The notes: generated from the sequence alone by a model not told the origin. Shown: positions 45,993 to 58,619, counted from the first letter of the stretch. The stretch is 64,000 bases of DNA from Mangifera indica (GCF_011075055.1 NC_058137.1:8727463-8791462); one strand, 5' to 3'. Made by a program: numbers and translations.

Positions 45993-48318
45993 ATGGGTAA
46001 GCTTCAGTTTTTGTTATACTGTAAGATTATTTTAGAATTATGTGATAGTAATATAGTTGTTTGTGTGGCTGTTTGCAGTGAGTTTCTTTGAAAAAAGACA
46101 AAAGATGGCCAACAAGAATGCTTTGATTCCCGGTGAAACAATCAACATGATAACTGCAGCTGCAGCGCAGAAGCCGCCAGTGGTGCCCGGCAGCGGTGGA
46201 CACGTTTCTTTCCAGAAGAAAAAACTGTTGAAAAACCTCGAAATCAATGGCGGCGCCAGGCTTAATTCTTGGGTTGACTCAATGAGATCCTCTTCTCCCA
46301 CCCATCATTCTCTTACGAACGACCCAAGTTCTTGGATTGTAAGAAAGCCAAATCAATAAATAAACTAACAAATATATAAATAAGCTTTTTCGGAAAATGA
46401 TTATGATGATGAGTTTGGTTTTGGAACTTTCAGCTTCACCATCCCTCAGCTCTGGAGATGTTTGAGCAGATAATTGATGCCTCAAAAGGGAAACAAATAG
46501 TGATGTTTTTGGACTATGATGGGACTCTTTCACCCATAGTTGAGGACCCAGATCGAGCTTTCATGTCGAAGAAGGTTAATTAATTTATTTCTTCCTTGAA
46601 TTTTTAATTATATAATTAACAAAAACAAAATAAAAACCAAAGCACTCCTCCTGTTGCCAGAAAACACTTTGTTTCCTCTGATGTTGAGTTCTTCTTATTC
46701 TTCTTTGTTCCAGATGAGAAAGACGGTGAGAAAGCTCGCCAGATGTTTCCCCACTGCCATAGTGAGTGGAAGGTGCCGAGACAAGGTACATTTATATATA
46801 TTTTAAGGCTTCAAAAGGATCAAATTTTATTCAGATTTTTTATTAGAAATTAATTAATCTTCTGGCTCATCTTCCTCATCAGGTTTATAAATTTGTGAAA
46901 TTGGCCGAGCTCTATTATGCTGGCAGCCATGGCATGGACATTAAAGGTCCAGAAAAAGGTTCTAAGTACAAGAAGGTAAGCTTCTTTTAAAATATATTCT
47001 TTTATTTCTTTTATTTAATAAAATCAATCCTCCGCCATACCAGAATTTTACTTATTCATTTATTTATCAATTTTTGGGTTTATCAGAACAGTGAAGCTGT
47101 TCTCTATCAACCCGCCAGTGAATTTCTCCCCATGATTGATGAGGTGATACTTCGTCACTTTCACAATAATTATATTAATAAAAATATATTATTTATTTAT
47201 TTACTTATTTTAAAAAATAAATATTATTTCAGGTTTACAAGCTATTAGTTGAAAAAACGAAATCGACAGAAGGAGCAAAAGTTGAGCACAATAAATTCTG
47301 TGTTTCGGTACACTTTCGTTGTGTTGATGAAACGGTATATAAATTTATTATATATATGTTTTATTTTTATTATTTAGTAATAAAATAGATATTTAATCAT
47401 AGTTACATATTTTTATGAATATTTCTATATTTGAATTTATCAGCAATGGAATGAATTGGCCCAACAAGTTAAGGGAGTGTTGAAGGAGTATCCAAAACTG
47501 AGACTAACCCAAGGGAGAAAGGTGTGTAATTTTGCATTCTATTATTGGTTATGATGATTTTATAAAAAAAAAAATACATTGAATTAATTTAATTTCAGCA
47601 TGTGGATGTAAAAGAGAGATGTCTCAATTTCAGTGTAATTTTTTTTTGGTATATTCAGGTATTAGAAATTCGTCCTAGTATTAAATGGGACAAGGGGAAA
47701 GCTCTCGAATTTTTGCTTGAATCACTCGGTAATTTAATTTTTATTATCAATTTTTTCCCTGTTATATAAAAATTAAATAAATATTTTGGCATTATAATAA
47801 TTAATTAAAATTTGTTTTTCTTTGTAGGTTTCACCAATTGCACAGATGTCTTCCCTGTTTATATTGGAGATGATCGAACAGACGAAGATGCATTCAAGGT
47901 ATCCAGTGTTGAACATTAAATTGATTATAATTAATTAATTAAGATTCCTTTATTTATGTTAATTTTTATTTTATCTTTGGTTAATGTTGATTAGATTTTA
48001 AGAGACAGAGGGCTAGGTTTTGGAATTCTTGTCTCAAAATTTCCAAAGGATACAAGCGCTTCTTATTCTTTACAGGAGCCCGACGAGGCAAGTTTCAATT
48101 TCATGCAATTATTTATTTTTTTCTAATAAATATCACTGTTTATCGTTTTATTTTTGCATGCATGAACATGTAGAGTGATTATTTTCCTGTACATATTTAT
48201 AATTATTTCTGTTAATTTCTTATAGGTTATGGATTTTTTGGGAAGGTTGATTGAGTGGAAGCAGTCAAGCAACATAAGTGAGGGTAAAGTTCAAGAAATT
48301 AATGTAATTAAGGGCTAG
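45993..48318 (+). CDS. TPP: Trehalose-6-phosphate phosphatase, twelve coding exons
   Basis: Exons: 45993-45996, 46079-46338, 46434-46574, 46714-46785, 46883-46975, 47087-47143, 47233-47334, 47444-47521, 47659-47728, 47828-47898, 47995-48087, 48226-48318. They sum to 1134 bases, 377 residues plus TAG, the usual plant TPP length, with frame kept at every junction. The product removes phosphate from trehalose-6-phosphate (a HAD-family phosphatase), controlling the sugar signal T6P and yielding trehalose. The start ATG G|TG AGT TTC TTT gives [10 protein letters not shown], the typical plant TPP start. Motifs: [17 protein letters not shown] (nucleophile Asp), [49 protein letters not shown] (metal-binding acids) and LVSKFPKDT. 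The TPS glucosyltransferase domain is absent, as normal. All introns are GT-AG except the one after 48087, which begins GCAAGT. No disabling change is seen. AATAAA at 48340-48345 may serve polyadenylation. Confidence 0.95.
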
Positions 48319-48339
48319 AAAATCCGAAAATTATTTATA

Positions 48340-48345
48340 AATAAA
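48340..48345 (+). terminator. Possible polyadenylation signal of TPP
   Basis: AATAAA 22 bases after the stop codon, in AT-rich sequence. Plant signals are loose, so the actual site may differ; the position is rather close to the stop. Confidence 0.35.
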
Positions 48346-49649
48346 TATATAATTATAAAAAATCGAATTCTTACACCTTTTGAAGAAATATTATTGTTTA
48401 CAAAGGGGTTAAGATGATCGATGCAATTATGTAATTTCTTGTTCAGAAAATATATGAAAACATGAACAAGAAAGAGGAAATTAGTTCAATATTATTATAA
48501 ATGAATTATGTCTTTTTTTTTTTCACGGCTTGAAGGCCTTGTGCATCTTGAAACTAGTTATGTACAAGGAGAAATTATAAATTATCATAATAAGTTTGAA
48601 ATTAAAATGACTCCCTTTACTACTTTTTACGTGGCTTGCACTCTTGGAAATTATTATAAATTCTTCTCACAATGGAAGCAAAATTGTTCTTGTTCAACTA
48701 TATATAATTATAAATATAAATAAATAATTATATGCATACCAGATACTTGCAAAAAAAAAAAATTAATGAATGCATGCTTGAACATTTTTTGTGATTCTAT
48801 AAAGGACAAAGGAAAACTTTCTATGAATTATAATTTAAGGTTTTGATTATTAATTAAAATGTTTCCATAAAAAAATCATAATTCAATTTTGAATAAAGTT
48901 TAACATATTTTAAGGTTGATAAGATTCTCCCAAAGGTTATGGAATGATAATTAAGTGATGAGTGAATTACATTTTCCATGGGCTAAAAACACTTTATCAT
49001 CCCTTGAAATCTAACACTCAACAAAAGAAGAGGTTGAAAGGACGAATTTGCCAATTTTTGTATTCTATTTATAACATTTCTATCTTTTGAAACTCTCTAT
49101 TTTTATCCAAATTAATAGGAATAAAAATAATTCTACAATCAACCCAATATTAAACACTTATTATGCCTTCTGGATGTGTAAACAAAGCTCAGTTTGACAA
49201 CACCATCGCCACCACCGCGGTAGAATAAGAACCCAAGTGCAGTTTTATGTCAAGCCTTCAAAATAAGATAGGTGTTAAAACAACATTTTTTGATGAATGT
49301 ACCCCTTCCTTTTATTCTTTTTACAAAAAGGTTAATAACAAGAAAACACTCTTCCTATTGTGTGTTCTGTCTATACAAAGGAAGAACAACATACGAACAT
49401 ATATGGATTGGGTTCGAGATCTGACAATATCATATCAAATCAAACTTTGAATTATTTAGTTTAATAATATTGAATTCAATTATTATATCCTAAATTTACC
49501 TATTCAACTAAATGAGTAGTCTCCAAGTAAAAAGAACAAAAAATACATATAAACATACGCATTTGTTGTTTATAAATTCTTTTTGGCAATAGAATATTCT
49601 TCATCACCATCGTTATTCTCTCGTCAAACTATTTTTTTGATATTCTAGA
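48346..49649. other. Intergenic DNA downstream of TPP
   Basis: No gene recognised. Open frames at 48508-48723 and 49247-49450 are short, low complexity and without domain. 49190-49215 has CACCATCGCCACCACCGCGG, a small GC-rich island. Confidence 0.4.
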
Positions 49650-50075
49650 CGTCCACAGAATTGGAATTGGAGAAGGATTCAGACAGAAGGTCCAGTGAGC
49701 GTCACTGAAATATCAAATGGAAGAGTATAGGCTTCAGAAGTAGGTTAGGGAGCTTGCATGGCATAATGTCTCCCTATGGAGGAAACTATCTTCTTTAAAA
49801 GAGAGGGAAACAGAAAGCAGCAAAATGATAACCCGTTCAATACAAGAATTCATTAATTTAGTGAAGAAAAACGGGATCTAAGAGAAAGTCTCTTTCTGAG
49901 TTGTGAGAGAAGAATAAAACATTAGAAGAATATCTGGACTGCATTAAAAGGAATTTTGAAGATAAAGAGCTAGAGTGCAAGGAATTGCAAAATCTCTTCA
50001 CTCAGATTGTTGAGAACAGAGAGAAAGAAATAAAGGACAACCGAGGGAAAGAAAAAAAAGGAACGAGAAAGAAGA
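49650..50075 (+). pseudogene. Pseudogene fragment of a plant coiled-coil protein
   Basis: Reading with frameshifts: ELEKDSDRRSSE (49660), then VRELAWHNVSLWRKLSSLKE and RETESSKMITRSIQEF (49735-49870). After several stops and a frame change comes EEYLDCIKRNFEDKELECKE followed by LQNLFTQIVENREKEI (49920-50030). The heptad-rich pattern and the string DCIKRNFE-EKE-ECKEL match, from memory, a plant-specific family of long coiled-coil, myosin-like proteins (At2g39300/At3g55060 type, DUF7653). Only about 130 residues of what would be a protein of many hundred remain, with no exon boundaries that rescue the frame. It is a decayed fragment copied or captured from a cellular gene. The family name is an inference; the broken coiled-coil coding is directly visible. 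Confidence 0.6.
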
Positions 50076-50264
50076 ATTAAGGGATAATATGATAGCGAAA
50101 TTTTTGTTAAAGGTTTTAGCTTTTAGATGTGAAAGTGTGAATTATTCATTTAAGAGATGGGAAATGCTTTTTGAGTTATTAATTAGAAGCGAATTGTGGA
50201 ATCTAGCTTTACGAATATAATCATGGTTATTTAGATTTGTAAGAATATTCCAATGGCATATTAA

Positions 50265-50430
50265 TTAATAACAAAACTATTCATATATGTTTTTGATATC
50301 CAATTTGATAACATAAATAATATGTTATCATGTGCTTATATAATTTTAAATTAAAAAAATAATATCAAATCACATAATAACACATCATCTATATATTAAA
50401 TATATAAATATATAATATTGTTTATCAATT
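50265..50430. repeat. MITE-like element, copy 4
   Basis: Contains ATAATTTTAAATTAAAAAAATAATATCAAATCACATAATAACACATCATCTATATATTAAATATATA in approximate agreement with copy 1's loop and right arm. The left arm ATAACATAAATAATATGTTATCATGTG is its rough complement. Confidence 0.5.
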
Positions 50431-53100
50431 AATTACAAGCTTTCAACTCATTATTTACTCAATTAACTACTTTTACTCAGGCTTTTAATTAGTGCTGATT
50501 AGTAATCAAAATGAAGCAAAATTTTTTTAAAAAAATCGCATTATTTTATTTCATTGAATTATTTTATTTGGAAAAAGTTAACATCATCTTTACCAAAATT
50601 GATTTCAAGCATTATTGAATAAAATTAATATTTCATTTATTGATTTATTTAGAATGAATTACCGTCTAGAAAAATGGACAAAAAATCTTAGTTGAGAAAA
50701 GTATATGCCTTTTCATTACCAAAATAATTGATCATGATGATAATAAAACTAATTATAATGTCAATTCTGTATTAGGTAAAACATGTTTCACGCAATTGAC
50801 TTACAGCAAATCAAAAAGCATTTCCTTTTTCTAGTTATATTTACCATCAAACTCCACTATTCTAACTAAAATGAGGGATGCCAATAGATTGGAGGGGACC
50901 CTAATACCCCAATGTCATTCTCTTCTTAGTAGGAAAAATCTTTTCCCGTGCTAATATGTTATCCTTGATATATAAATGATTGAGAATCTTTGTCATTGAT
51001 ATAGAAAAGATCGAAAATTCTTGTCACTGATATATAGATAACGAGAAATCCTTGTTCCTAATTTGTGAAAAAAATTTCCTTTCCATTCATTTTTTGTCAT
51101 TGCAAGAAAAACAATAGAACATATATTAAGTGTTTGGAAAAATTCTAATAATTCAAAATTTTTGAGGGCAATTCAATATTTACAGTTTAGGGGTATATAT
51201 GGGAGAGGATGGAGTCATGAACGGGATGAGATGAGGATATATGTATTCTTGTCCCTTGCCCCATTTTTGATTGTGAAGATTTTAATAATTTCCATTTTGA
51301 TTCCTGTCAAATAATCCCTTTTTTGATCTAGAGAGATGAATTGGAAACTTGATTTAGAAGGAAGAATTGCTATCTCTAGATTTTATAATGACTTCAAGCA
51401 ATGACTTGTTCTATGTATACACACACATTATTAAACTTCAAATGTAGAAGGCTAACAAAGAGATTCACAATTTTAGTAAGATCATTATAAGAAATAACCT
51501 GCTTGACAATCCTTTGGGGCACAAAATTAAAAAAAAAATGTGGAGTTTTTCAAAACAAAAATATCATCATAAAAACTGATTAAAACTAATAAAATTTTAT
51601 CAAATATAATTTAAAAAAAAAGATAATCAATGCTACTTTTAAGATAAAGATAATATATATCATGATCAGAACTATTAATTTAAGATTGGATTATTGGAGA
51701 TAATTAGGTTGATGTGGCGACCCCATACCATATGTTGAAGCCAGGTTTCTCTTTTTATTTTAACGTGTTTCTAATGCTGAGTCAAAAGTATAATTTTTGA
51801 GGTAGATATTTAAACAGATGGCAAACCTTTCTTCGGTTAGTTGTTCCCTTTTAGGTTATGGGGATCAATTATATATAGTAAATATAAGTTAATTATACTT
51901 TTTTGAAAATTTTTAAAAAAGAAAAACTCTTCAATTATTGATCAAAGATGACTGATTAATTACTTAAATTGATAATCCAAATGCTTGTCTCATGGTAGCT
52001 GCTTCCTTTTAAACATACCAGGGATGTACATACAACCTTTTTACAGACAAGAATTTTTATAACTTAATTTTAAGTCTTAAATCTAAACCGCATTATAATA
52101 TGAAAAATGAGTTGTCACTATAATAAGACATAGGAAAAAGTTATTTTAAGATTTGATCTCACATTATTTGAATTGGCTAGATAATTATTTTATATTTTCT
52201 ACATGCCTCTAAAGCTGTATCAAGCTATCAACCAACGAAAACCAATAAATATATGTCATTGTCATTTAAAGAGTATTTTGATTAATAAAAAAATAGATAC
52301 CATTTATGGGAGTACTTGTTCAAGCTTTACAAATAACATATTAAAATTAAAATTAAAATTTTCACTTATATGATGTAATGATAGAATCGATCTATCATTA
52401 AATTTAAATTTTTATCTGTTTAATGTAACAGCTTAACCTTGAAAAAATAATTTGAACATAAATATAATTCAATCTCTACCTATTTATTACTTTTACTTTT
52501 GATTTTATTTTTTTATATTTGATTTTATGCATTTTTGTTGTTATTATAACATTTTGAAACGGGAGCTAGAGAAGTGCTTGGAAGGATGCACTTTTTGGTT
52601 AGGTTATTGAAAGGGAAACCCACAGCTAACAGGTAAGAGAATCTAAAAGAGAAAAAAATTGGTTGAAAGAGGAGTTGGAATCCACTTAAAAGAGTATTTT
52701 GATGTGAAGAAAACACATGGATTATTGCATAGGACACTAACATGCCTCCAAGCTTTCACAGCCTCGGCTCTCTCTTTGGACGTGGAAAGATGAAGTCCAC
52801 TACATTTCAAATCCTTTCTATCATTGGTGCCTTAGCTCAATTAAAATAACTTTTTAACTATCAACAATTATTGCTACCGAACTAACATACATTTTTACTA
52901 CTGCTAATGCCACCAACTCTCCATCCCCATATCACTTATATTATATCATTTGAAAAAACCAATTCTACAATAAATTTCCATAATTCACTATAAACATTTA
53001 ATAATATACGAGATTTTGAATTCCTCTTATTTCCATCAATCCAGTCCTCATAAATATTATAAAATTTTGTATAGTATATTCTCGTTTCTTATCAAAAGTT
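50431..53100. other. Intergenic AT-rich DNA
   Basis: No gene recognised. Short quasi-repeats of TTGTCATTGATATA / TTGTCACTGATATA occur at 50.96-51.05 kb. GGGGTATATATGGGAGAGGATG near 51190 resembles the subterminal sequence of some plant DNA transposons, but I could not find paired ends. Poly-A and (AAAATT)n tracts are present near 52.34 kb. Confidence 0.4.
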
Positions 53101-53640
53101 TTAAACAACTTCTACATATATATCTAGATAATTCTCCCTAAATAGTTGATGATAGGATATTTTAAATAAAACATTTACTTTAGACTTACTTCTATCACTA
53201 ATAAGCATTTTTCTGTACACCAATACTTGAATTCTAGACTTCATTTTCACTAATACAGTTTTTATTGCTAATGTTGGAAAATATGCCAACAAAAAGTACA
53301 CTAGACCGTGAGTATGATTCAGTGAAAGGTGATTGTAAACAGTTACAAAAGTTGTAAAATGATGACCATAATGTTGTTTTTAAGGTGGTTCGACCTCTAT
53401 ATAGTATCTTACTTCCAACGTTATGTTATACATTGTTTAAGTTTACAATTCGACAGTGTAACAAAATGAATGTTAAAAATACCCTCCCTTAGCCTATAAT
53501 CCTTTATTTATAGAATAACAGGAAATGTTATATTTGTAACTACATAAGTGACTGCTAGAATCCTGTTGCTATGGTAACTGAAGGATCGAGTGTTCTTGAT
53601 TTGTTGCCATCCTCTGTCGCATGGCCTTTGATCATTGTGC
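53101..53640 (-). repeat. Copia-type LTR end and leader fragment (minus strand)
   Basis: On the minus strand, 53640 to 53272 has a TATA box (CTATAAATAAAGG near 53510). Then comes CGAACCACCTTAAAAACAAC and an LTR-like end TTTTCCAACA at 53272, followed by TTAGCAATAAAAACTG where a primer-binding site would be. A short open frame starts at 53241 (ATGAAGTCTAGAATTC…). This layout fits the 3' part of a Copia LTR and its leader. No second LTR is in the window. It abuts and truncates the Gypsy gag to its right. Confidence 0.4.
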
Positions 53641-54411
53641 ACTGCTTAAGGCCTCAAAATAGGAGCTAGAGGCATGGTCTCACATCATAACATTTTTACC
53701 AATGTCTAGTTTGAGCCTATTTATGAATATCTCCATCTTGTCCTTATCTATACTAGCAACTCCTGGGACATATTTAGTTTTGGTGTTGAGTCTGGTGGAG
53801 AACTCTTTAATTTTCATATTGTCTTTTCTCATATTAATGAAGTCATGGGCTTGAACATATAAAATATCAATTGACAAGCACTTTTTCTCAAATGCTCTTT
53901 TGAAGTCATCCAGTGTCATATTTATAGCTCACCAAGTCCCACATAACATCCACCATCATACCTTAGCATCTCCCTTAAGTGGAAAGCTAGCATATCATAT
54001 TCTGTTTTGGTCAATCATCTCAGATATCTCTATGACATTCTTTATTACCTTTAACTACTTTTCGACTAGCACTGATCTAGTACCTAAGCCACCTCTAAAC
54101 TTGAAAATGTTTGTTTGCCAGCCAAACTATAAATAGGGTGTAGCTGACCTCTTCTACTACTCATAAATGTTACTCTCTCCATATCCCTACCTACCTTGTC
54201 CTACTAGGTTGACTAATGCACTATTAGTGATTACTCAAATATTGGGGGAACCTCGACCAATTGCCTAATAATTTTAGATGCTTCTTGGTTCTCTTAAAGA
54301 ACCTCTTGTACTATCTGCTTGAGCATTAAACTGTCTATCTCTAATACTATTATCACATCAGAAGCTTGTCCCTAAGCCTCAACTTGGCTCCTCTTCTAGG
54401 TAGGGCCATCC
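53641..54411 (-). pseudogene. Gypsy element F gag fragment
   Basis: On the minus strand, 54130-53940 reads FRGGLGTRSVLVEKWLKVIK, EISEMIDQNRI and FPLKGDAKVWWWMLCGT. 53919-53680 is open for 79 residues: MTLDDFKRAFEKKCLSIDIL … HDFINMRKDNMKIKEFSTRL … FINRLKLDIGKNVMM. These are the blocks of the Ty3/Gypsy retrotransposon gag domain (…LKGDA..WW, F...Y....., F..L.....V.EF...F). Toward 54411 a poorly preserved N-terminal part includes QEVL and ENQEASKIIRQLVEV. The coding is interrupted at 54412 by a solo LTR and resumes as leader beyond 57157. Confidence 0.8.
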
Positions 54412-57151
54412 TTTAACACCCACAGGTATATTTCGAGAGCACAATAGTCTTTATTTATAAGTATATATGATGTAAACATGATTAAATGTGATTTCTAAGT
54501 CAAAGTCATATAAGGCATGTTCATTGCATTTTTAGGGATTTTTATTCTTAGCTTAATCATACAAACTTACCATAGAGAGAGAAGGATTTTGGAGATTGAT
54601 CATCCGATTTCTGTGAAGTAGCTTTGGGGATCATTTTTCGTTGGTGTGGTGAGAGGGAAAGAAGGGAGAAGAAGACTCGCTTGTGTTTTTGCTTGCTATG
54701 AATAGAGGTAAGTACAATTTCATACTCTCTTGATTTAAGCATGAATGTTTGATGAATAAAAATGTCTACCCATGTTGATGAGATTGTTTATATGCTTGTG
54801 ATGATGAGAACATAATATGAGATAGATTAGCTTTTATGTTAAGAAAATGTATGAGTTGATATGTATGATTTATTACATAAAAATTGCAATGATAATTATG
54901 TTATAGTTGAGATGGTCTCCTGATGAATGGAATATAGATATGGTATATTAAAGGTATAATAACATAGAATAGCTAGGTTTGATGTGAGTTAATTTCCCAT
55001 ATTATGATTAATAGTTTGAGTTTTAATGCTATGTGTTATTCTTTATGATCTCTAGATTTTAGGTTGAGTTAATTTCCCATATTATGATTACACACGCCTA
55101 TATGCACGAACTCTAGATTTTAGGTTGAGTTTTCTAATGATCCAATAATCGTTGAATGTCGTTGACAAGTTAGGGGTTAACTAGGACATGTGGACTTCTT
55201 ATGTATAGTCTTAGCATGACTATGTGTAAGGGAGTAATGTCCAAAATACCTCTATAAAGTAACGAGGTTGAGATGAGTTTAAAAAGGAAAGTAAATAAAT
55301 AACTGAAGGAGCACACACTTGTGTTAGTCAAGATACATGCTTGTGTGTCTATAAATAGTAGCACACGAGGAGAAGCCATGAGAAGGTAACAATGTGTAGT
55401 AAAGTAAAGAGACACACCCTCGTGTGTCGAGTTATACACACTTGTATAAATAAGGTAGAAAAAAGAAAAAAGTAAGAGAACTAGGCTAAAGATTTATGGG
55501 GCGTCTTGAGTAATAGTACAGAGATCCTGGGTACATAGTAGTACTTTACATGCCTAAGAGTTAAGTTATAGAGTGACATGAGATATATTGTTAGGCATAG
55601 TTAGTAAATACATGTATTATTCGCGTTCTCGTATTATTCGCATATTAAACACATTCAAAAGAATTTTTGAACCCAAAACGTATTAAAAACATATTTTATG
55701 TCCTTCTCGTATTAAACGCAAATTATACCCCACATTCTGCGTTTATCATATTTTTTAATTTTTAGCTAAACTTAAAGTACAAAATTATTTTTTTTATTTT
55801 TAGTTATTTATAAAAATGCCATTGTCATTTAAAAAAAACCTAACAACATTTCTTTCTTAATTCCCAACCCTAATTTTGCATTTTTCTCACTTGTGGCCTA
55901 TATAAAGATTCACTCTAATCTAAAATTTGAAATACAAGCTTATTACTTTGTTTTGTTTGTTTTTCTTAATTGACTAGTATGTTACTTATTGTATAAAGAA
56001 TTTTGATTATGTATTACATTATATTAGGTTTAATAGTTAATTAAATACTTTACATTTGAATTATTATATTGATTTTCAAAAGGAGATTTGTGAAAAGTAT
56101 TAAAATTATTATGATATTGTTGTATTTTCAGAAACGTATTATTGATTATGTGCTTTATTAAACTTGTATATACGCGTTTTGTATTTTTCCTATATGCAAA
56201 TTTTAAGGGCATTTTTTTACAAATGTATTTTTCATTATTCATCGTATTATACTTGTATAATTCACGTACCTTTTTTTCTATTCCCATATTTACTAATTAG
56301 TTTATTAGGTGGAAGTGAGAGCAAGCTAAGTAAAGTAAAGGCTCGAGATGCATGCATTCAAGGGAAAACAATGAGTACACATTCACTACACCACCTATAG
56401 TAGGACACGTTCATAGTAGGACAACAAACCCATAATAGATACTTGCTCGCAATAGAGTTCAGTTGAGATACAGTTTGGTGTAGTTAAATAGAGAGATAGT
56501 TCACATGGCCAATATGTCAAATTTTTGTATTCAATTCAAATTGATCGATCTAGTATAAAGTTATAGTTACAAGTTCTAAATTCATATGCTTCCACCAAAT
56601 CTAGTTGGTTTACATTAGATAAAAATCTGAGGGAATGGTTTCTTAATGACAGAAAAGGATATAGTTTGACCCCAGTATTATGATATATAGTCTAGACAGT
56701 CCTTAGAGTACGTTATAAGCATATAGACAGTATACAGGACCAACCATTATCCACAAAGGAGTTTAATGCCTACTCTGAATGATAAAGTTAACATAGGTCA
56801 AGACTAAAGGCATTTTGGAGATTTCAATAAAAGTTATTAGTAGAGTCTCTTACTTATTGAATGTTTTATTACTCATTTCTCTACTTTTAGCATTTATCCT
56901 ATTTAGATTTTATTTTTGTATCAAACTATACATGCTATGTTTTTCAGTTTACATGTTATGACTTAACATCTTTTGAATGCTTTTGGTTTACTTTGACAAG
57001 GGTATTTTAATAATTTTATAAATTTTAATAAATAAGATTTTATTAACCTATTTAATGAATTATTGCTTATTTTAAATTAAATGCATGTTCAAAATAAACA
57101 ATTTAGTGATGTCTTCCTCCAAATAGTAGTACTTCTAGAGGGGGTGTTACA
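54412..57151 (+). mobile_element. Solo LTR of a Gypsy (Del/Tekay-like) element, 2740 bp
   Basis: Starts TTTAACACCCACAGGTATAT (TGTAACACCC with one change) and ends GAGGGGGTGTTACA. Flanks are CATCC (54407-54411) and CTTCC (57152-57156), a 5-bp target duplication with one mismatch. No primer-binding site follows and no internal region is present, so it is a solo LTR left by recombination. The orientation is plus, judged from the GAGAGAGAAGG…GGTAAGTAC transcribed-leader-like part near 54.57-54.72 kb. Internal CACACCCTCGTGTGTCGAG (about 55.41 kb) and similar CACAC…GTGTG pieces are seen in many plant Gypsy LTRs. Length and ends fit the long-LTR chromovirus group; clade assignment is inference. Confidence 0.7.
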
Positions 57152-57156
57152 CTTCC

Positions 57157-57386
57157 TAAGTATCTCCAATAACCCTCCTAGATCTCTTCATCATGAAAAC
57201 AATACACGAATTCAAGTAAATGTACTATTATATGAATGCAAGTTAAAGTATACTTACGATAATAAGTGTGCGGGAATGGTCAGCGTTGCATGAGGGGCTA
57301 CTCTCCTAACTTTCTTATGTAATTCTCATATAAACTTAAACTTAATATACCTTTTTAGGTTCCAAAATCATGCTTTAATACCCTAA
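57157..57386 (-). other. Gypsy element F leader, gag start and primer-binding site
   Basis: On the minus strand, LTR end GGGATGTTACA (57397-57387) is followed by TTTAGGGTATTAAAGCATGA, a decayed TTTGGTATCAGAGCATG-type initiator tRNA-Met site. About 190 bases later ATGAAGAGATCTAGGAGG opens a gag-like start that runs into the solo LTR at 57156 and continues beyond it at 54411. Confidence 0.65.
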
Positions 57387-58608
57387 ATGTAACATCCCTC
57401 TCAAGACACATACCTCTATATAGAATATGACCTCAAGAGACATGAATAATGTAAACTCTTCCTTAATTATAATAGAATTTAAAGCATAATAACAAATATA
57501 CTCGAACATTCAATGCATGTAAAATGGTGTAACCAAAATACTTCAAATGCATAAATAATAATAATTATCCATCTATACAAAACAATCCAAAATCCAAAGG
57601 CTGCATAATCAAATACAATATCCATAAAGGAAATACATAAATGTCATAAAAATACAAAATGAAAAAATGCCCCTTTGCCTCATGTGATGACTTTGGTTGA
57701 ATTATTGGCTCTCTTACATGTCTCTCTACTTATCTTTATCTATGAAACCATGTAAAATGACATATGAGTGAAAACACTAAGTAAGTAAGTGACTTTTGAA
57801 CACCTTGTAGGATAACATATCTAAAAAACTATTGTGTTCCAGCATTGAGTCTCCATGTGGTTACTATTGAATGTGTTTCAACAGCCTTTTATGCCCATCC
57901 ATCTCTTTTCAATACCTTCATGCCCTAACACATAGACAATGTCATTCTGGATGACCAAGTCCTAAGTTGAACTTGATATATCTAATGTTCTCATGAAAGC
58001 AATCATCATTCTAAATGTCTACTATTGATATGCCTCGCACACAAGACTAACTAGATTATCGAGCTAACTAGCTATGGTACCCTTATTACATTGAGAAACT
58101 AATCGCAATCCCTTCCTTACCATATATGCATAACTATAGGATTACCAATTGCATTACCAACCGGAGGTGGCCGTTACCATGGGTGCATATGTGATGTATT
58201 CTGCTGATCACGTGAGGACACTAATAGATGTCACTATCCCTTACATACACACTTGAACTGAACATAAATATCTAGCTAATGAGCTTTGGTGTCGACTGCA
58301 AAATGTATCTCATGGGTATCTATCTTTCATATAGTCCTATTGTTTCATATATATTGCTACTTATCCACACATTTGGTGGCTATCAATGTGCACACCACTT
58401 TCCTCAACTTTTCTTGTTATGACCCAAATCTATCTCGGTCATGATTCGTGTCATCTTCCATACAGACGGACATGTTTGATTAGCTAATTACCATAATCTT
58501 CCCTTCAATAGACCTTTCTAAATCTATCCATATTATAACACATAGCATAATAGTGAAACTATCCTTTTTCTTCTATATGAATAAATGTCACTAACCCTTG
58601 CTCATTGT
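57387..58608 (-). repeat. Gypsy element F 5' LTR, part before the hAT insertion
   Basis: On the plus strand starts TGTAACATCCCTCTCAAGAC, the complement of the LTR end next to the primer-binding site. The body is non-coding. It is interrupted by the hAT element and continues at 61857. Only one LTR of F is in the window, so its far end cannot be fixed. Confidence 0.55.
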
Positions 58609-58619
58609 TAGAGACGTCA

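Noticed and set aside
51185..51310. GGGGTATATATGGGAGAGGATG as a possible hAT-type end
   Set aside because: No paired inverted end or target duplication found within several kilobases.
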